The notes beneath the pieces were generated by a model, which did not search any database, had not been told where the DNA came from, and saw only the letters and a program-made list of their open reading frames with translations. From contig JAGQWJ010000020.1 of NCBI GenBank assembly GCA_020437395.1, positions 1 to 51,867 of the forward strand: a stretch of 51,867 bases of DNA, read 5' to 3'. Of the stretch, positions 27,298 through 37,300 are shown piece after piece. Position 1 is the stretch's first letter. The number at the start of each line of letters is the position of its first letter. A program made the position numbers and the translations under genes. Origin of the DNA: Ignavibacteriota bacterium (GTDB lineage: Bacteria; Bacteroidota; Ignavibacteria; Kapaibacteriales; UBA2268).

Positions 27298-28904
27298 GAA
27301 TAACATTATTTTATTTACTACTACTTATTTCTGCATATTCGATTCTCTTTCCATATCAAAAAGAAAGCAAAATTGAGAAGAATGTTGTAATAGAAGAAAC
27401 CTTTTTACCTCTGATTAGCAAATCAGATTCTGCTCATTCTTTAAAAGCTCTTGAAAGAGATATTGATAACATCATAAAACGTGAAGGAATTATAGATTCA
27501 GATTTTAGTATTGCAGTATATTCCCTCGATGAGGGCAAGTATTTATATAAGAAGAATGAATTAAAATCCTTAACCCCCGCTTCAACAACAAAAATAATCA
27601 CATCTTTTGCTGTACTTAATGTTCTTAAAGATTTACAAATCACAACTCCAATATATCATAATGGAAAAATCATTAATGGTACACTACACGGCGATTTGAT
27701 AATCTATGGCATGGGTGATCCGCTATTAACTCAAAGAGACTTTGATTCAATATCAGTTGTAATTAAGAATAAAGGTATAAAAACCGTAACTGGTAATATC
27801 TATGTTGATGATTCATATTTTGATAATCAAACTAGCAGATTCAAATACTCTCGAGATGACGATGAAGTTGAACCACTTGCTCCTATTACTCCTTTGAGTA
27901 TAGAAAGAAATAAAGCATTAGTAACAGTTCGTGGTGGGAAATCAGGATCTTTTCTGGATTGTGATGTTTATCCTTCATCAGAGTCATTAAAATATTTAGT
28001 ATATGGTAAAACAACAGGTTATTTTGATAAGTTCCCAACTGAAGAATGGAATTATGTTGAACCCATAGTTTCACAGGCGTATGGAGATGCTTACAATAAT
28101 TCAATGAATAGTAACGATGCGTTCAGAGTTTCGATAAGCAGCAGTCTTAATGATGAGAATGAACAGATATTCATTGTTAGGGGAAATTTACGGAAAGGTA
28201 GAAGTAGAGCATATAGATATTATTTAAAAGATCCAGCTATAGCTACGGCTGGTGTACTAAAAACAAGTTTATCTAATGTTGGTGTCAAAGTCTTAGGTGG
28301 TTTGGAAAAATGTTCTGAAAATCAAAAAAGCTTTAATTCCAAAAATACTTTAGGAGTAATAAAAAGAGATATTTTTGATGTACTCGAAGTTTTAAATAAA
28401 AATAGTGATAACTATATTGCTGAGAATTTATTTAAAATAATAGGAGCTAATAATAAACTTTACGATGATAATTACTTTGGTGCTCAAGACTTAACTTACA
28501 CAATATTAAAGAAGCAAAATATACCCACAAAAGGAATATACATTAATGATGGTTCAGGTTTATCAAGGAGAAACCTATTAACGACTGAAACTTTACTAAG
28601 AATACTTGAGAATGTAAGTAAGAAGAATTATGGTGAAAAATTTATCAAATGTCTTGCAGTAGCAGGGGAAGATGGTACTCTGCGAAAAAGAATGAAAAAC
28701 ACTGCCGCTGAAGATATTCTAATTGGTAAAACTGGTACTTTAAGAAATGTAAGTGCTTTGGCTGGTGTAACAACGACTCTTGATGGTGAAAAACTAGCTT
28801 ATTCATTCATATTTAACGGGAATTCTGTTAGTAAATATAAGTCAATAGAGAACGAATTAGGTGAACTAATATCTCAATTCTTTTATTTCAATGAAGAGCA
28901 CTAA
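27294..28904 (+). CDS. dacB: D-alanyl-D-alanine carboxypeptidase/endopeptidase, PBP4 type (peptidase S13)
   Basis: This is a periplasmic penicillin-binding protein that trims pentapeptide side chains and may cleave peptide crosslinks in peptidoglycan. It has an N-terminal hydrophobic segment (FYLLLLISAYSILF). The catalytic triad of motifs is complete: SxxK at Ser97-Lys100 (ASTTK), SxN at Ser371-Asp372-Asn373, and KTG at 479-481 followed by TLRNVSALAG. GDLIIYGMGDPLL is also characteristic of S13 enzymes. The 536-residue length fits PBP4-type proteins with the inserted domains. It is translationally coupled to miaA and sits two genes downstream of cdaA. The following permease starts two bases after its stop. 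Confidence 0.93.
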   Translation: MRITLFYLLLLISAYSILFPYQKESKIEKNVVIEETFLPLISKSDSAHSLKALERDIDNIIKREGIIDSDFSIAVYSLDEGKYLYKKNELKSLTPASTTKIITSFAVLNVLKDLQITTPIYHNGKIINGTLHGDLIIYGMGDPLLTQRDFDSISVVIKNKGIKTVTGNIYVDDSYFDNQTSRFKYSRDDDEVEPLAPITPLSIERNKALVTVRGGKSGSFLDCDVYPSSESLKYLVYGKTTGYFDKFPTEEWNYVEPIVSQAYGDAYNNSMNSNDAFRVSISSSLNDENEQIFIVRGNLRKGRSRAYRYYLKDPAIATAGVLKTSLSNVGVKVLGGLEKCSENQKSFNSKNTLGVIKRDIFDVLEVLNKNSDNYIAENLFKIIGANNKLYDDNYFGAQDLTYTILKKQNIPTKGIYINDGSGLSRRNLLTTETLLRILENVSKKNYGEKFIKCLAVAGEDGTLRKRMKNTAAEDILIGKTGTLRNVSALAGVTTTLDGEKLAYSFIFNGNSVSKYKSIENELGELISQFFYFNEEH

Positions 28905-28906
28905 AA

Positions 28907-29719
28907 TTGGTTAGAAAATACATAATTAATATAATTCTAATTATTGTAGCTTTGGGAATGGCTTTTCCCATATTCTGGATGATAGCTCTTTCTTTCAAAG
29001 CAAATCCCGAAACTCATGATACTATTACCAAACTATTCTTTTCTGAATATAGCTTTACTAATTATTGGAAAGCACTCTCATCTGACTCATTTGATATTTA
29101 TCTATTAAATTCGGTCATAGTTTCGACAGTTGTAACTCTTGGTAATATATTGTTTTGCACACTAACGGGCTATGCTCTTGCTAGAAAAAAATTCAAAGGT
29201 AATAAAATCATAATGCTCTCTATAATAGGAGTAATGATGATTCCACCACATGTAATAATGATACCTCTTTATAGAACCATGGTTAATTTTGATTGGATTA
29301 ACACATACCAGGCATTAATTGTGCCTTGGTTGATAACACCTTTTGGCGTATTTTTAGTAAAGCAATATTTGTCGAATATTCCTGATGCTATAGAAAATGC
29401 TGCAATTATAGATGGTGCCAATCAATTTCAAATTATTTTTAAGATAATTTTTCCATTAGCAAAACCAATTATTATTGTTCTCGCAGTTTATATTTTCTTA
29501 ATGAATTGGAATTCATTTCTGTTTCCATTTCTTTTTACAAATAACGCCGAATATTGGACCTTACCAGTAGGTCTAACCTTTTATATGGGTAAACAATCAA
29601 TTAACTGGGGCCAATTAATGTCTGGAGCGTCAATGTCAGCTATACCAATCATATTGATATTTTTACTATTTCAAAAGCAAATAATTAAAGGTTTAACTGC
29701 AGGTGCAATAAAAGAGTGA
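28907..29719 (+). CDS. Carbohydrate ABC transporter permease, MalG type (orphan)
   Basis: This is an inner-membrane permease subunit of a CUT1-type sugar importer, with six predicted membrane segments. The EAA loop that docks the ATPase reads ENAAIIDGAN followed by QIIFKIIFPLAKP, and the C-terminus ends in GLTAGAIKE, both typical of MalG. Length (270) is normal. The start is TTG 28907-28909, two bases after the dacB stop. No partner MalF-type permease, ATPase or binding protein is visible in the window, so the rest of the transporter must be encoded elsewhere. Substrate is unknown. Its place directly after dacB hints at, but does not prove, wall-derived sugar uptake. Confidence 0.88.
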   Translation: MVRKYIINIILIIVALGMAFPIFWMIALSFKANPETHDTITKLFFSEYSFTNYWKALSSDSFDIYLLNSVIVSTVVTLGNILFCTLTGYALARKKFKGNKIIMLSIIGVMMIPPHVIMIPLYRTMVNFDWINTYQALIVPWLITPFGVFLVKQYLSNIPDAIENAAIIDGANQFQIIFKIIFPLAKPIIIVLAVYIFLMNWNSFLFPFLFTNNAEYWTLPVGLTFYMGKQSINWGQLMSGASMSAIPIILIFLLFQKQIIKGLTAGAIKE

Positions 29720-29804
29720 TAACATTATCATTTGTTTTAAGACTTAGAATTAATTAGTAACTTGTTCGTTTAAAAATTAAAATAATCAACAAAAAGAGAA
29801 CAAA

Positions 29805-30707
29805 ATGGGTTTATTGATATTCGGAATAATAATTGTTTTTATTGGACTAACAGTCAGAAAAGATGCACTTCCATTGGGAAAGTTTAAAAATTTAATTTCA
29901 ACTATTGGTGTTATTGTCGCTTTACTAGGTTTACTTACTACAACAATAAAAGTAATTGATGCTGGACACATTGGAGTTAAGAAATTGTTTGGTGAAGTAC
30001 AAAGTGACATTCTAAACGAAGGATTGAATTTTGTTAATCCCTTCATAGATGTTATTGTTTTATCAACACAAACTCAAAACTATACAATGTCTTCGGTAAA
30101 AGAAGAAGGTGAGAAAATTGGTGATGATGCTGTATCTGTATTAAGTAAAGATGGATTGCAAGTTGTTATTGATTTGACAGTTTTATACAAGACTAACGCA
30201 GAATCTGCACCATCAATTATTAAAAAAATTGGTCAAGATTTTAAAGATAAGATAATTAGACCAATCGTTAGGTCCCAAATTAGAGAAAGTGCTGTAGATT
30301 ATGATGCAATTGAGTTGTATTCTGATAAGAGGGCGGAATTTGAAAAACAAGTTAAAGATGCTATTGCCGAAACATTGAATGCAAGAGGATTCGAGTTAGA
30401 AGATATGCTAGTTAGACAAATTGACTTACCTACTAGTGTAAAACAAAGTATAGAAAGGAAGATTACTGCGATTCAAGAGGATCAAAGAATGGTCTATGTG
30501 CTTGAAAAAGAAATAAAAGAAGCACAAAGGAAAAGGGAAGAGGCTGCAGGGGTTGCTGATGCACAAAAAATTATCAATTCCGGACTATCAAGCAAATTAA
30601 TTGAGTTTGAAAAAGTTAAAGTAATGCAAGAATTAGTTAAATCAAATAATTCTAAGATAATAGTTATGGGCGACGGTAACACTCCAATTATATTAGATGG
30701 GAAATAG
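29805..30707 (+). CDS. Prohibitin-like SPFH/Band 7 protein
   Basis: This is a membrane-anchored SPFH-domain protein of 300 residues, of the prohibitin subgroup; such proteins form large ring assemblies that scaffold membranes or regulate proteases. An N-terminal pair of hydrophobic segments (LLIFGIIIVFIGL and STIGVIVALLGLL) precedes the SPFH domain (AGHIGVKKLFGEV, EGLNFVNPFID). A long charged coiled-coil-like region follows (VLEKEIKEAQRKREEAAGVA), a prohibitin hallmark. The C-terminus NTPIILDGK is short. It abuts argD with no gap (stop TAG then ATG), so the two are co-transcribed, but a functional link is not obvious. Confidence 0.9.
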   Translation: MGLLIFGIIIVFIGLTVRKDALPLGKFKNLISTIGVIVALLGLLTTTIKVIDAGHIGVKKLFGEVQSDILNEGLNFVNPFIDVIVLSTQTQNYTMSSVKEEGEKIGDDAVSVLSKDGLQVVIDLTVLYKTNAESAPSIIKKIGQDFKDKIIRPIVRSQIRESAVDYDAIELYSDKRAEFEKQVKDAIAETLNARGFELEDMLVRQIDLPTSVKQSIERKITAIQEDQRMVYVLEKEIKEAQRKREEAAGVADAQKIINSGLSSKLIEFEKVKVMQELVKSNNSKIIVMGDGNTPIILDGK

Positions 30708-31886
30708 ATGACTTCAGATTTAATAGAAAGAGAAAAGAATTCAATTTTACAAACTTACGGTCGATTACCTATTGAAATTGAATATGCAAAAGACTGTTAT
30801 ATTTATGATAACGAAGGTAATGAGTATTTAGATTTTCTTGGTGGAATTGCTGTAAATGTATTGGGTCACTCTCATCCAGAGATAATTGATGCTATTGTAA
30901 AACAATCGAATCAATATCTCCATGTGTCAAATTTCTTTTATCAAAAACCACAAATCGAAATAGCTGAAAAGCTTAAATTTATTACAAAATTTGATAAAGT
31001 ATTTTTCTCAAATTCTGGTGCTGAATCAACGGAAGGTGCTTTGAAATTCGCACGGAAATGGGGTGCATTGCATAATAAAAAAGACGTTGTTGCTTTCACA
31101 GGTGGATTCCACGGTAGGACTTATGGTTCACTATCTCTTATGGAAGGAGAAATTTATAAGAAAGATATGGGTCCATTCTTAGATAATGTTAAAATTTTAA
31201 AATTCAATTCAATTGAAGAATTGCAATCAAATTTAGATTCTAATACTGCAGCAGTGTTTATAGAATTTATACAGGGTTCAGGTGGATTAAACGTTGCAGA
31301 CCCACAATGGATAAGCAAAATAACGGAACTTCAAGAAAAATATAACTTCTTGATAATAGCCGATGAAGTTCAATCTGGTTTAGGAAGAACAGGAAAATTT
31401 TTTAGCTTCGAACACTATGATATTCAACCAGATATTGTGACAATTGCAAAAGGTCTTGGCGGAGGTATTCCTATTGGAGCAATCCTATTGAATAAGAAAA
31501 CTTCTACTTTGCTAGGCGCAAGTGAACACGGTACTACATTTGGTGGAAACGCTCTTGCTTGTGCAACAGGAATAGTAGTACTTAATCATCTGATAAACGG
31601 ATTGCAAACAGATATAAATAGAATTTCTGCTTACTTAAAAAAGAAACTTCAAGAGTTAATTTTAAAACATCCAGATAAAATAAAATCATATAAGGGGTTA
31701 GGTCTAATGTGTGGGTTAGAGTTTTATGATGAAGCAAAACCTATTGTTTTGGAACTACTCAACAGAAGAATAATTACAAATTCAACATCAAAGACTGTAC
31801 TCAGATTAGTTCCTCCATACACTATTAAAAATTCTATGGTTGACAAACTAATTGATGAATTAGACTCTATCTTGCAAAAATCATAA
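30708..31886 (+). CDS. argD: Acetylornithine aminotransferase or related class III PLP aminotransferase
   Basis: This is a fold-type I, class III pyridoxal-phosphate aminotransferase, most likely acetylornithine transaminase of arginine synthesis. Key features are FLGGIAVNVLGHSHP, the cofactor loop FFSNSGAESTEGALK, TGGFHGRTYGSL, the PLP-binding Asp in IIADEVQSGLGRTG, and the Schiff-base lysine Lys248 in IAKGLGGGIP. GTTFGGNALAC follows. Length (392) suits ArgD, which is shorter than GABA or ornithine aminotransferases. No other arginine gene is nearby, so ornithine or succinylornithine specificity remains possible. The 3' end overlaps the convergent glycosyltransferase by six bases. Confidence 0.8.
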   Translation: MTSDLIEREKNSILQTYGRLPIEIEYAKDCYIYDNEGNEYLDFLGGIAVNVLGHSHPEIIDAIVKQSNQYLHVSNFFYQKPQIEIAEKLKFITKFDKVFFSNSGAESTEGALKFARKWGALHNKKDVVAFTGGFHGRTYGSLSLMEGEIYKKDMGPFLDNVKILKFNSIEELQSNLDSNTAAVFIEFIQGSGGLNVADPQWISKITELQEKYNFLIIADEVQSGLGRTGKFFSFEHYDIQPDIVTIAKGLGGGIPIGAILLNKKTSTLLGASEHGTTFGGNALACATGIVVLNHLINGLQTDINRISAYLKKKLQELILKHPDKIKSYKGLGLMCGLEFYDEAKPIVLELLNRRIITNSTSKTVLRLVPPYTIKNSMVDKLIDELDSILQKS

Positions 31887-34187
31887 TTTTGGAAATACTT
31901 TATTTCTAGCTTTATTTAGCCCATCTTCAATGACAGATTTGGGAATATCAACATCATAACCTGAAGTAGGTGCGTTACTATAAAATTTACTTTTTAACTC
32001 TAAAGTCTTTTCAAATTCTTTTTCTGCTTCATCAAATTTACCCAAATGGAGTAGAGAGTAAGCACGTAAGTTCATGGCATATAGACTATTGGGAACTAAA
32101 TTTAAGGAATGATTTGCCCACTTCAATGCCTCTTCGAATCTTTTATCATTACCTGTAAATTGAGAAAGACTTGCTGAGGCACTTGCTTCAATCATTGGAG
32201 AGAGATTGCCACATTTTAGTGCAAATTTTATAGTTTCTTCGGCTTCTTTTTTCAAATTCATGTGGCCAAGTGTCTGACCTAATTGATACCAAGCATAGCC
32301 ATTTGTTGGTTCCTCTCTGACATGTTGTAACAACATCTTATAGTTTCTTTCAATTTTACCTTCCATTATTTCACGTGATTGGTCATAACCCAAATGATAA
32401 ATTATTATATCTGATTGTAGCAATTTTAGATTATTCTCTTTTAATGATGGCGAAATTTGCTCATGAACTCTGCCTTGAAATCTTACTTTGTCAACACCTA
32501 AATTCTTGAATATTCTTGGATAACTACCTCTGTGAACATCAGACTCACCACCAGTAAGGTTTGCATGCGGCGATTCTATAGTGCAAATCAATCCACCAGA
32601 ATCTTCAGATAATTCGCTCAATGATTTCCTGAATTTATCAATTTCGAATTGCGATATTCTCTCATCAGCATCAAGATACAGAATCCATTTTCCATTAGAA
32701 TGTTTCAAAGCTTCATTTCTAGCAGCTGCAAAATCGTTTATCCAGTCAAAATGATATACTTTTGCACCAAATTCTCTTGCAATTTCAACCGTCCTATCTT
32801 CTGAGCCAGTATCTACTATTACTATTTCATCAACTAATTTCTCAGCTGATTCCAAACAACCTCTTAGCATTTTTTCTTCATTTTTGACAATCATTGATAA
32901 AGTTAGAAGTGGTTTAGCTGATTCTAAATCATTTATCGCAATATTCTTAACCTTATTTTTTTGAGAATTATTGATACTATTGAGAACCACTTGTATAAAA
33001 TGATTCAATTCTTGTTTATCGGGAGCGAGTTGTTTTGCTTTTCTTAAATAAAAAAGAGCATTATCGTAATCTGACTCTTTATTCAAAATATCTGCCATAC
33101 CTACTAAACAATTCAAATCAGACTCATTAAATTCCAATCCTTTTTCAAAATTAAACTTTGCCTCCTTAACATTTCCAATAGCCATATTTGATCTTCCTAA
33201 CCTAAAGTAAATCTGTGATGTAGGAAGTATATAATCACCAATTATCCCTGCTTTTAAATCTTCTTTTCTATAAGCTTCAAGCATGGCATTGTAACTATTA
33301 ATTGCACTAGAATGTAAGTGATTATCGTAATTACATTCTCCAATAATATAATTCGCGAAACCTTGGTTGGGTTGCAAAGAAAGGGAGGTTAATGCTCTTT
33401 TCAATGCCAATTCTTTCTGATTATTCTTATACGCTATCAAACCACCGTAATTCAATGCTTGTGGTTTTACAGAATCATCATCCTTAGATAAATTAATAGC
33501 TTTTGATATTTCTTTTTCGGCATTCTCTAAATCATTTAGTGCAAGATAAGTTCTAGCTAATTGGAATAAATTATAAGCACTATTTGGTTTTTGCTTAGAT
33601 TGACGAATTAGAAGATCTAAATTACGCTTTTGCTTTTTTCTCATTGTAACTGCATCATGATTGTATCCTTCGTGAATAAATTCAACTTCAGAGTCTTTAA
33701 TTTTGTATCCAGCATTCAAAATTGAATTTAACACTTGTTCATGTATTATACCCTCAAACCTTATTGTAGGTTGATTTCTAAATAGTCTTACCATTTTCGA
33801 ATTAAATACATCTTTCCCTTCCTTTTTATCATTATAAGAAACTACTTTTACCATTACTCCACCAACATTATCATCTAATTGTGATAATGTTGATAAAAGG
33901 GTTTTAGGATTAATTAACCTTTCATCACAGTCAATAGAAAGAATAAAATCGTTCATTGCATTTTCAATACAAAAGTTCCTTGCTGCAGCAAAATCATCGT
34001 TCCACTCATAGTTATACACTTTACTAGTGTATTCTAAAGCAATAGATTTTGTATCATCTATAGAACCCGTATCAACTACTATAATGTCATTTGAAATATC
34101 TTTAACAGATTCTAAACAGTCTCTTATCATATTTTCTTCATTCTTTGCAATTAAGCAAACTGAGAGTGAGTATTTATTCTTATTCAT
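31881..34187 (-). CDS. Bipartite glycosyltransferase: two GT2 domains, each followed by TPR repeats
   Basis: This cytoplasmic protein of 768 residues is built as a duplication. GT2 domain 1 (about residues 8-115) has LIAKNEENMIRDCL, VVDTGSIDDT and the DxD-type LSIDCDERL. TPR repeats follow (e.g. AYNLFQLARTYLALNDLENA). GT2 domain 2 (from about residue 427) has MIVKNEEKMLRGCL, VDTGSEDRTVEIA and YLDADERI, again followed by TPRs (AWYQLGQTLGHMNLKKEA). Both domains keep the FDWINDFAAARNE-type motif and an H-E-Q loop (IHEQ, VHEQ), so both look catalytically plausible. Such GT2-TPR proteins are thought to modify glycans or proteins, but acceptor and donor are unknown. It is convergent with argD. Confidence 0.88.
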   Translation of the reverse strand: MNKNKYSLSVCLIAKNEENMIRDCLESVKDISNDIIVVDTGSIDDTKSIALEYTSKVYNYEWNDDFAAARNFCIENAMNDFILSIDCDERLINPKTLLSTLSQLDDNVGGVMVKVVSYNDKKEGKDVFNSKMVRLFRNQPTIRFEGIIHEQVLNSILNAGYKIKDSEVEFIHEGYNHDAVTMRKKQKRNLDLLIRQSKQKPNSAYNLFQLARTYLALNDLENAEKEISKAINLSKDDDSVKPQALNYGGLIAYKNNQKELALKRALTSLSLQPNQGFANYIIGECNYDNHLHSSAINSYNAMLEAYRKEDLKAGIIGDYILPTSQIYFRLGRSNMAIGNVKEAKFNFEKGLEFNESDLNCLVGMADILNKESDYDNALFYLRKAKQLAPDKQELNHFIQVVLNSINNSQKNKVKNIAINDLESAKPLLTLSMIVKNEEKMLRGCLESAEKLVDEIVIVDTGSEDRTVEIAREFGAKVYHFDWINDFAAARNEALKHSNGKWILYLDADERISQFEIDKFRKSLSELSEDSGGLICTIESPHANLTGGESDVHRGSYPRIFKNLGVDKVRFQGRVHEQISPSLKENNLKLLQSDIIIYHLGYDQSREIMEGKIERNYKMLLQHVREEPTNGYAWYQLGQTLGHMNLKKEAEETIKFALKCGNLSPMIEASASASLSQFTGNDKRFEEALKWANHSLNLVPNSLYAMNLRAYSLLHLGKFDEAEKEFEKTLELKSKFYSNAPTSGYDVDIPKSVIEDGLNKARNKVFPKL

Positions 34188-34312
34188 TGTAACGAAATAT
34201 TAAGTTTAATTGTCTATAGATTCTAATTTAATCAATTTATATTTAATTATTAGAAATCAAGTTGAATTAGCTTTAGGAAGATTTACAAAATATTAGAGAT
34301 AAACAGAAAGAT

Positions 34313-34340
34313 TTTGTAACTTAAAGATTAAATATTTATG
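34313..34340 (+). promoter_or_regulatory. Possible Bacteroidota-type promoter for the Asp-box gene cluster
   Basis: In the 194-base gap upstream of the first Asp-box gene, TTTG (34313-34316) lies 16 bases before TATTTATG (34333-34340), which matches TAnnTTTG at all but one informative position. Spacing is slightly short, and AT-rich DNA yields such matches by chance. I see no other structure in this gap. Confidence 0.3.
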
Positions 34341-34381
34341 GATTTAATAAAAAGAAAGTATTAATAATAATCGGTTTAATT

Positions 34382-37300
34382 ATGAAAAAATATATGGTAT
34401 TACTTATTGCTACACTAATAGCAATTGGTCAATTAAATTCACAACAACAAAACAACTTACAATTCCCAGATATTAAAGAGAATACATTTGAGGAAGTAAC
34501 AAAAAAGTATAATGAATACTTTGAAGCAGTTAAAGAAATTAAATCAAATGAAGAAAACCCACTTAAAGGACAGGGGTTTAAACCTTTCAAAAGATGGGAA
34601 TATTTTTGGTCAACAAGAGTAGATCAGAATGGTCAACTACCTACTAGAAAGGAATTAAGAAATAGTTATAATGAATTCAAGAATAATTATTTATATAGCA
34701 AAGAAAACAAAGTGCAAGGACCAAATGATTGGAAACCACTAGGCCCATATAGTTGGACTGGTACGGGTCTTGGAAGAGTAAATGCCATAGCTGTAAATCC
34801 TTCTAATACGAATGAAATATATCTAGGTGCTGCTACTGGAGGTATTTGGAAGTCAACTAACGCTGGTAATAGTTGGTCAGAATCGGTAACTCCTGATGTC
34901 TATTCTTTAGGGATTACAGATATTGATATTTGTAAAACAAAACCAAATGTAATTCTTGCAGCAACGGGAGATGCAAATGGTGCGGGTTCAGGATCTGGTT
35001 ATGGAGCATTTAGTTCTGGATTACTACTTTCAACAAATAACGGTGATACGTGGAAAGAAATTAATATAGATGCAATTAGTTCAAATATTGAACAATCAGA
35101 TAGAATTTTAATCTATAGTGTACTTATAAATCATAATAATTCGTCAAAGTTTGTTATAGCAACGAACACTGGTGTTTATCATAGTGATAATAGTGGTAGT
35201 AGTTGGACAAGGTCTAACAATTCCCTTTGTAGAGATTTGAAAATGCACCCAACCAATCCCGACATTCTTTATGGAGCATTCAGAACAGCTAATAATGAAT
35301 ATACGGTTATGAGATATGTTAGCGGAACGTGGTTTACAAATGGGGCTTATGTCATATCCAATTGTAATAGGGTGGAATTAGCAGTAATTGATGCACATCC
35401 TGGTGTTTGTTACGGTCTGAGTACAGACGTTTATGGTGGATTTAGAAATGTATTCAAATCAGAAAATTCAGGTCAATCTTGGAATGAAGTAACCTCTTCT
35501 AGTGGAAGACCTAATTATTTATACTTTACTTATGATGGTTTAGTCAACGGACAAGTTCCTCAGGGTGGTCAAGGTTGGTACGATTTAGCAATAGCTGTTT
35601 CACCAAAAAGTAAAAGTATTGTTACAATAGGTGGTATAAATAATTGGAAAACAACTGATGGAGGTAATACATACAATATTAAAACTTTTCAACAAGCATG
35701 GCAAGGGGCAGATGAAGTTCACTCTGACCAACATATATTAGTTTATGATTCGAAAGGAACTCTCTATGTGGGAAATGATGGAGGTATTTATAAGTCCACA
35801 AATGATGGGGAAGACTGGACAAATATTTCAGAAGGACTAAATATTACACAATACTATAAGTTTGGACAAGCTACTGATAATAAAGAACGACTAATTGCAG
35901 GTGCTCAAGATAATGGTACAATTTTAAAATATAATTCCTCACAATGGGCTGCTGTTCTTGGTGGTGACGGATTTGATTGTGATATTGATCCGAATAATTC
36001 AAGTATAATGTACGGTTCAAATTTTAACCAAAGATCTGGTGTATTCTATAAATCAACAAGCGGTGGTCAGTCTTGGGGACAACAACCTATAATTTATCCA
36101 TTTAATCCAAGTATTAATGAAAATGCATCTTGGGTTAGTCCTTTAACTATTGATCCGAATAATTCTAATATATTTGTTGGTTATCAGAATATTTATAAAA
36201 GTACAAATCAGGGATCAAATTGGTCTAAGATTAGTAATTTCGGATTACCTGCTTATTTGACAATTACTGAAATAGCAATTGCACCATCTAATTCGAACTA
36301 TATTTATGCAGTTATCTCAAACCAAGTATTCAGAACAACAAATGGTGGACAACAATGGAATAGTGTTTTCACATCAAGCAATCAAATGCAAGTTAGAAAT
36401 GTTACAGTGAACCCAACGAATCCAAACGAGTTTTATGTTGCAATAGGTGGATATAACTCTGGTAATAAAGTATTTAAAGTTGTCGGAACAAGTTCAACAA
36501 ATATTTCTGGTGATTTACCTAATTTTCCTGTTAACTGTGTAGTATATCAAAGAGAATCCAACGATAGAATATACATAGGAACTGATATAGGTGTATTTAC
36601 AAAAGATGCAAATACTGAATGGAAATACATGGAGGAAGGAATGCCTCAAGTCATTGTTTCAGAATTAAAAATTCATTACCCAAGTGGAATGCTAAGAGCT
36701 GCAACCTATGGACGCGGAATGTGGGAGATACCAGTTAATGATTGCGATTTAACTCCTCCTATTATTACTTCGAATAAAGAAATAAATAATAATCAAATAA
36801 ATGTTTGTAGTGGAGAAGACTTAGAACTAACGTTAGAATCTGGAAAATATGACAGTTTTGAATGGTCAAATGGAGAAAAATCCAAAAAGATAAAACCGAA
36901 ATCAAGTGGTCAATATTATGTAACAATATTCGATAAATCTGGCTGTGAAGTTAAATCATTAGTTCTAAATGTTAGATTTATTGATGTTAAACAAATTAGA
37001 ATTACAGATTCAAATTTGAATGATATTACTAATACAACTTTTTGTGATGGTGATAGTGTAGAACTAAAGTATTCTGGTCTTTATACAAACTCAGAATGGT
37101 CAAATGGGAAAAAGAATACTCGTACTATCTGGGTTAGTAAAGAAGGTACATACACAGTAATTGCAAAAACAACTGATGGTTGTGAAACAGTTTCTCAAAG
37201 TGTTTCTGTTACTAAGCTTCCTTCTCCTCCAAAACCAAATATCAGTATGGATAATGAAGGGTTTTTGACCACTACAACACAAGCTGACAAATACAAGTGG

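Noticed and set aside
32367..32382. TATTTCACGTGATTGG resembling a parS centromere site
   Set aside because: Only the left half and core match the 16-base consensus; the right arm fails, and it lies inside the glycosyltransferase gene far from parAB.
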